DNA of 64,000 nt, taken from the NCBI RefSeq assembly GCF_000284595.1, contig NC_017671.1:1211001-1275000 (forward strand), in the 5' to 3' direction. This document shows positions 61,675 through 64,000 of the stretch, in pieces. Position numbers and translations under genes: made by a program. The stretch is from Stenotrophomonas maltophilia D457 (GTDB lineage: Bacteria; Pseudomonadota; Gammaproteobacteria; Xanthomonadales; Xanthomonadaceae). Within the stretch, counting starts at the first letter, position 1. Every line of letters begins with the position of its first letter. The notes below the pieces were generated by a model. The model was not told the origin of the DNA and did not search any database. It saw nothing but the letters and a program-made list of their open reading frames with translations.

Positions 61675-62377
61675 CGCCGTGGGCCACCGCAGTCGAAACC
61701 CCGGCCGCCAGGGCACGACCGCCGCGCTGAGCGCCGCGTGCAGCACGTCGGTCGCCTTCGGCGGGCGTGCGCAGGGCCTGCAGCAGGCGCTGGGCAAGGT
61801 CGCCTTCCCATAGTGATTCCACCGCACCCATCGCCACGTAGTTGGCCACGCCCGGCGCGAATACCGGCGAGCTCTGGCTGAGCGCCTGCAGCTTCTCCAG
61901 CGGTTGCTTAGTCACCCGTGCCATCGCGCGCAGGTCCATCACCCGCACCTGTGCGTCGGGCAGGGCGTGGATGTGGTCGGCCATCAGGCCGAATGACAGG
62001 AAGCCACCGCTGACCGATTCGCCGTAGACCAGGGTGACCAGGCGCGCACCACGGCGGCGTGCCAGATCGAGCGTCTGCGCGAGATGCGCAAAGTAACCAT
62101 TGATGCCCAACAGTTCGTCGCGCCGCGCCAGGCGCTGTCCGGCGGTATCCACCAGCATCACGATCGGTCGATGTGGATGTGCGCCGGTGCTGGCAAGCAC
62201 GGTTTCGGCCAGTGCCAGTGCGTGGTCCACGCCGACTTCAAGTTTGTCGGCGGTACCGATCACGGTCACCTCGCCATCCTCGGTGGTGGCGCTGCCGGTC
62301 AGCACCGAATCGTTCACCGCAATGGCATGCCCATGCGGGAACAGGGCATCGAGCAGGTTCTGCAACGGCATGTTCAT
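61667..62377 (-). CDS. mdcE: Malonate decarboxylase gamma subunit
   Basis: The 236-aa carboxyltransferase-like subunit has blocks PIVMLVDTAGQRLARRDELLGINGY and VYGESVSGGFLSFGLMAD. It pairs with MdcD to carry out decarboxylation of malonyl-S-ACP. It overlaps mdcD by 4 bp. Confidence 0.92.
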   Translation of the reverse strand: MNMPLQNLLDALFPHGHAIAVNDSVLTGSATTEDGEVTVIGTADKLEVGVDHALALAETVLASTGAHPHRPIVMLVDTAGQRLARRDELLGINGYFAHLAQTLDLARRRGARLVTLVYGESVSGGFLSFGLMADHIHALPDAQVRVMDLRAMARVTKQPLEKLQALSQSSPVFAPGVANYVAMGAVESLWEGDLAQRLLQALRTPAEGDRRAARGAQRGGRALAAGVSTAVAHGDA

Positions 62378-63282
62378 GGCAGGCTCCGGTCGGCGGTGGC
62401 GATGAGGAACTCATCGGTGTCGAGCAGCGGTAGTCGCTCGGGGGCTGCGATGCCTTGGCGGGCCCAGATCTCCAAGCCATCGCGGCAATCGCCCCAGGCC
62501 TGCACGCGCGCCTTCAATGCCGCATGGCGTTCCTGCAGCGCAGCCAGTGCAGTATCCGGATCGGTGCTACTGGTATCAGGCTGCAGCGCGTTGCTGGCCG
62601 CCTGCGCGAAGGCCTCGATGGCATCGGGCACCAGCACCTGTGCTTGGTCGATCAGGTAGCGGTGCTTGCCTCCCGTTACGCGCCAGACCAGCGCGCGATC
62701 GCGGGAATCGAACTCTTCCACGCCGCGCACGGTTTCGATCACTTCCGGGCCGGACAGCGACAGGCGCCCCTCTTCGGACATGATGACCGTGCTGCAGCAG
62801 CGGGCGACGATGCCCATGCCGCCGAAGGCGCCGTTGCCGCTGCCGATCAGCGCGATCACCGGCACACCCGCTGCACGCGCGTCCAGGGTGGCGCGCATGA
62901 TCTCGGAAATGGCGATGAGCCCTGCATTGGCTTCGTGCAGGCGCACACCACCGGTGTCCAGCAGCAGAAGCACGCCTTCGGGATGTGTTTCGGCTGCGCG
63001 GCGCAGCAGCCCGGTCAGTTTGGCACCGTGCACTTCGCCCACGCCGCCGCCCATGAATTCACCCTGCTGCGCGGCCAGCAGCACGCGTCGGCCACGCAGC
63101 GTGGCTTCGCCGACAACGATGCCGTCGTCGAACGCCGCGGGCTGGTCGAGCTGTGCCAGGTGCGGGCTCATCATCCGCCGCGCCGGGCCGAGGAATTCCC
63201 TGAAGGAACCGGCATCGACCAGGCTGGCGATACGCTCGCGCGCATCGGCTTCGTAGTAGCTGTAGCGCTGCGTCCGGTTCAT
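62374..63282 (-). CDS. mdcD: Malonate decarboxylase beta subunit
   Basis: The 302-aa subunit has carboxyltransferase blocks EGVLLLLDTGGVRLHEANAG and VIALIGSGNGAFGGMGI. The frame is open to 63426, but the ATG at 63282 overlaps the mdcC stop by ATGA, as expected for coupled subunits of the decarboxylase. Confidence 0.92.
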   Translation of the reverse strand: MNRTQRYSYYEADARERIASLVDAGSFREFLGPARRMMSPHLAQLDQPAAFDDGIVVGEATLRGRRVLLAAQQGEFMGGGVGEVHGAKLTGLLRRAAETHPEGVLLLLDTGGVRLHEANAGLIAISEIMRATLDARAAGVPVIALIGSGNGAFGGMGIVARCCSTVIMSEEGRLSLSGPEVIETVRGVEEFDSRDRALVWRVTGGKHRYLIDQAQVLVPDAIEAFAQAASNALQPDTSSTDPDTALAALQERHAALKARVQAWGDCRDGLEIWARQGIAAPERLPLLDTDEFLIATADRSLP

Positions 63283-63599
63283 CGTGGATCTCCAGCACGC
63301 AGGGTTTCCACGGCCTGGTCCAGGCGCAGGCTGACTACCGCCGGGGTCGCACCGGCATCGTTGATCGAGATGCGTACATCGCGCAGCGGATGACGCTGTG
63401 CGAAGTCGCTGATCACCGCTTGCCACACGCTGCCGAAACCCTTCGCGGCGGTGATGATGCGCACCGTCATCGCGCCGTCCAGTGCGGCCGGCTCCAGCAG
63501 GATTTCCAGGTTGCCCGAGGCCAGCACGCCGACCAGCACCGCGTCGCGCGGAAACTGCACCGCAGTGTGCCCTTCGAATCGATAGTCGAGGGTTTCCAT
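63279..63599 (-). CDS. mdcC: Malonate decarboxylase acyl-carrier protein (delta)
   Basis: The 106-aa carrier protein has the segment VLVGVLASGNLEILLEP near residue 22-38, whose Ser is the candidate attachment site for the prosthetic group. It lies directly after mdcA (10-bp gap). Confidence 0.9.
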   Translation of the reverse strand: METLDYRFEGHTAVQFPRDAVLVGVLASGNLEILLEPAALDGAMTVRIITAAKGFGSVWQAVISDFAQRHPLRDVRISINDAGATPAVVSLRLDQAVETLRAGDPR

Positions 63600-63609
63600 G
63601 CTCAGCCCC

Positions 63610-64000
63610 TTACCAGTTGCGGAAGCGCTTGGGCGGGTCGTACAGACCGCCGGACCAGCGCACCAGGTCCTTCACCGAACGCGCCGCCAGCAGGTCACGG
63701 CTGGCATCGCGCACGGAGATGCCAAGGTCGTCGGGACGGCGGATCACGCCGCGGTCGCGCAGGTTTTCCACCATCGCGCGGTCGCGGCCCAGGCCCACGG
63801 CGGTATAGCCGGCCACGCCACGGATCGCCTGTTCGCGCTCCTCAGGGGTGCGGCACAGCAGCAGGTTGGCAATGCCTTCCTCGGTCAGCACATGGCTGAC
63901 GTCGTCGCCGTAGATCATCACCGGCGGCAGCGGCATGTTCGCGCGTTCGGCCAGTTCCCAGGCATCGAGCCGCTCGACGAAGGCCGGTGCCATGTGCTCG
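63610..64000 (-). CDS. mdcA: Malonate decarboxylase alpha subunit, C-terminal part (truncated by window edge)
   Basis: About 130 C-terminal residues are visible (PPVMIYGDDVSHVLTEEGIANLLLCRT; YTAVGLGRDRAMVENLRDRG). This matches the acetyl-S-ACP:malonate transferase subunit. The frame continues without a stop past position 64000, so the gene starts outside the window. Confidence 0.93.
   Translation of the reverse strand, partial: EHMAPAFVERLDAWELAERANMPLPPVMIYGDDVSHVLTEEGIANLLLCRTPEEREQAIRGVAGYTAVGLGRDRAMVENLRDRGVIRRPDDLGISVRDASRDLLAARSVKDLVRWSGGLYDPPKRFRNW

Noticed and set aside
1..64000. tRNA, rRNA, CRISPR array, complete IS element or prophage
   Set aside because: No cloverleaf, regularly spaced repeat array, transposase or phage structural gene was recognised on either strand.

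Overview
The window is high-GC gammaproteobacterial chromosome and reads as a Stenotrophomonas (S. maltophilia complex) genome. The main evidence is the many GTAG-headed palindromic REP elements between genes (SMAG type, built on GTAGTGCCGGCCGCTGGCCGGC and GTAGAGCCGGGCCCATGCTCGGC), together with Xanthomonadaceae-like gene content: MalA-type TonB receptor, XgtA-type alpha-glucosidase, ABC permease/M1 peptidase fusion. Nearly all coding capacity is ordinary high-GC sequence. The exception is a lower-GC stretch at about 21.7-23.35 kb that holds orphan and broken genes and a duplicated flank.

Layout. 0.2-1.2 kb: octaprenyl diphosphate synthase (ispB). 1.3-14 kb: a maltodextrin/alpha-glucan locus with alpha-glucosidase, TonB receptor, GH97 glucosidase, six-hairpin glycosidase, MFS sugar importer and periplasmic alpha-amylase. 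Three identical 14-bp operator-like sites tie it together; the LacI-type regulator at 19.7-20.7 kb is the best local candidate to bind them. 14.1-19.6 kb: SseB-like protein, small membrane protein, ABC ATPase plus permease/aminopeptidase fusion. 21.0 kb: ssb. 21.6-23.4 kb: low-GC accessory patch. 23.5-33.2 kb: a two-arm cluster that looks like a 3-keto-glycoside (glycoside 3-oxidation) pathway: GMC dehydrogenase with its small subunit and cytochrome c, 3-keto-disaccharide hydrolase (DUF1080) family protein, three TIM-barrel isomerase-like proteins, Gfo/Idh/MocA dehydrogenase, MFS importer. Each arm starts at an identical palindrome TGCAATCGATTGCA, and a second LacI regulator is divergent from one arm.

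33.4-45.4 kb: two diguanylate cyclases (MASE2-GGDEF and a large sensor-GGDEF), AI-2E family permease, thioesterase, small membrane protein, pyridoxamine-oxidase-like stress protein, an ArsR/cupin-DUF2867 operon with a palindrome, a DUF2975/XRE pair, a TerC-CBS-CorC protein and a membrane metallophosphoesterase. 45.5-49.0 kb: the most interesting unit, a RiPP-type metal-binding peptide operon (DoxX, EF-hand/EGKCG precursor, DUF692 MNIO enzyme, DUF2063 partner, ferric-reductase-like membrane protein). 49.0-55.3 kb: divergent alpha/beta hydrolase and thioredoxin-like protein, OmpR/EnvZ-type two-component pair, lipoprotein and MFS transporter. 55.3-56.7 kb: nucleoside hydrolase and a small membrane protein.

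56.7-64.0 kb: malonate catabolism, read on the minus strand from the right edge: mdcA (partial), mdcC, mdcD, mdcE, mdcG, mdcB, mdcH in a chain of start/stop overlaps, then a MatC-type transporter and a GntR regulator. The 3' end of the regulator gene has been amplified with a REP element into a 3 x 101 bp tandem array. No tRNA, rRNA, CRISPR array, complete insertion sequence or prophage is visible.
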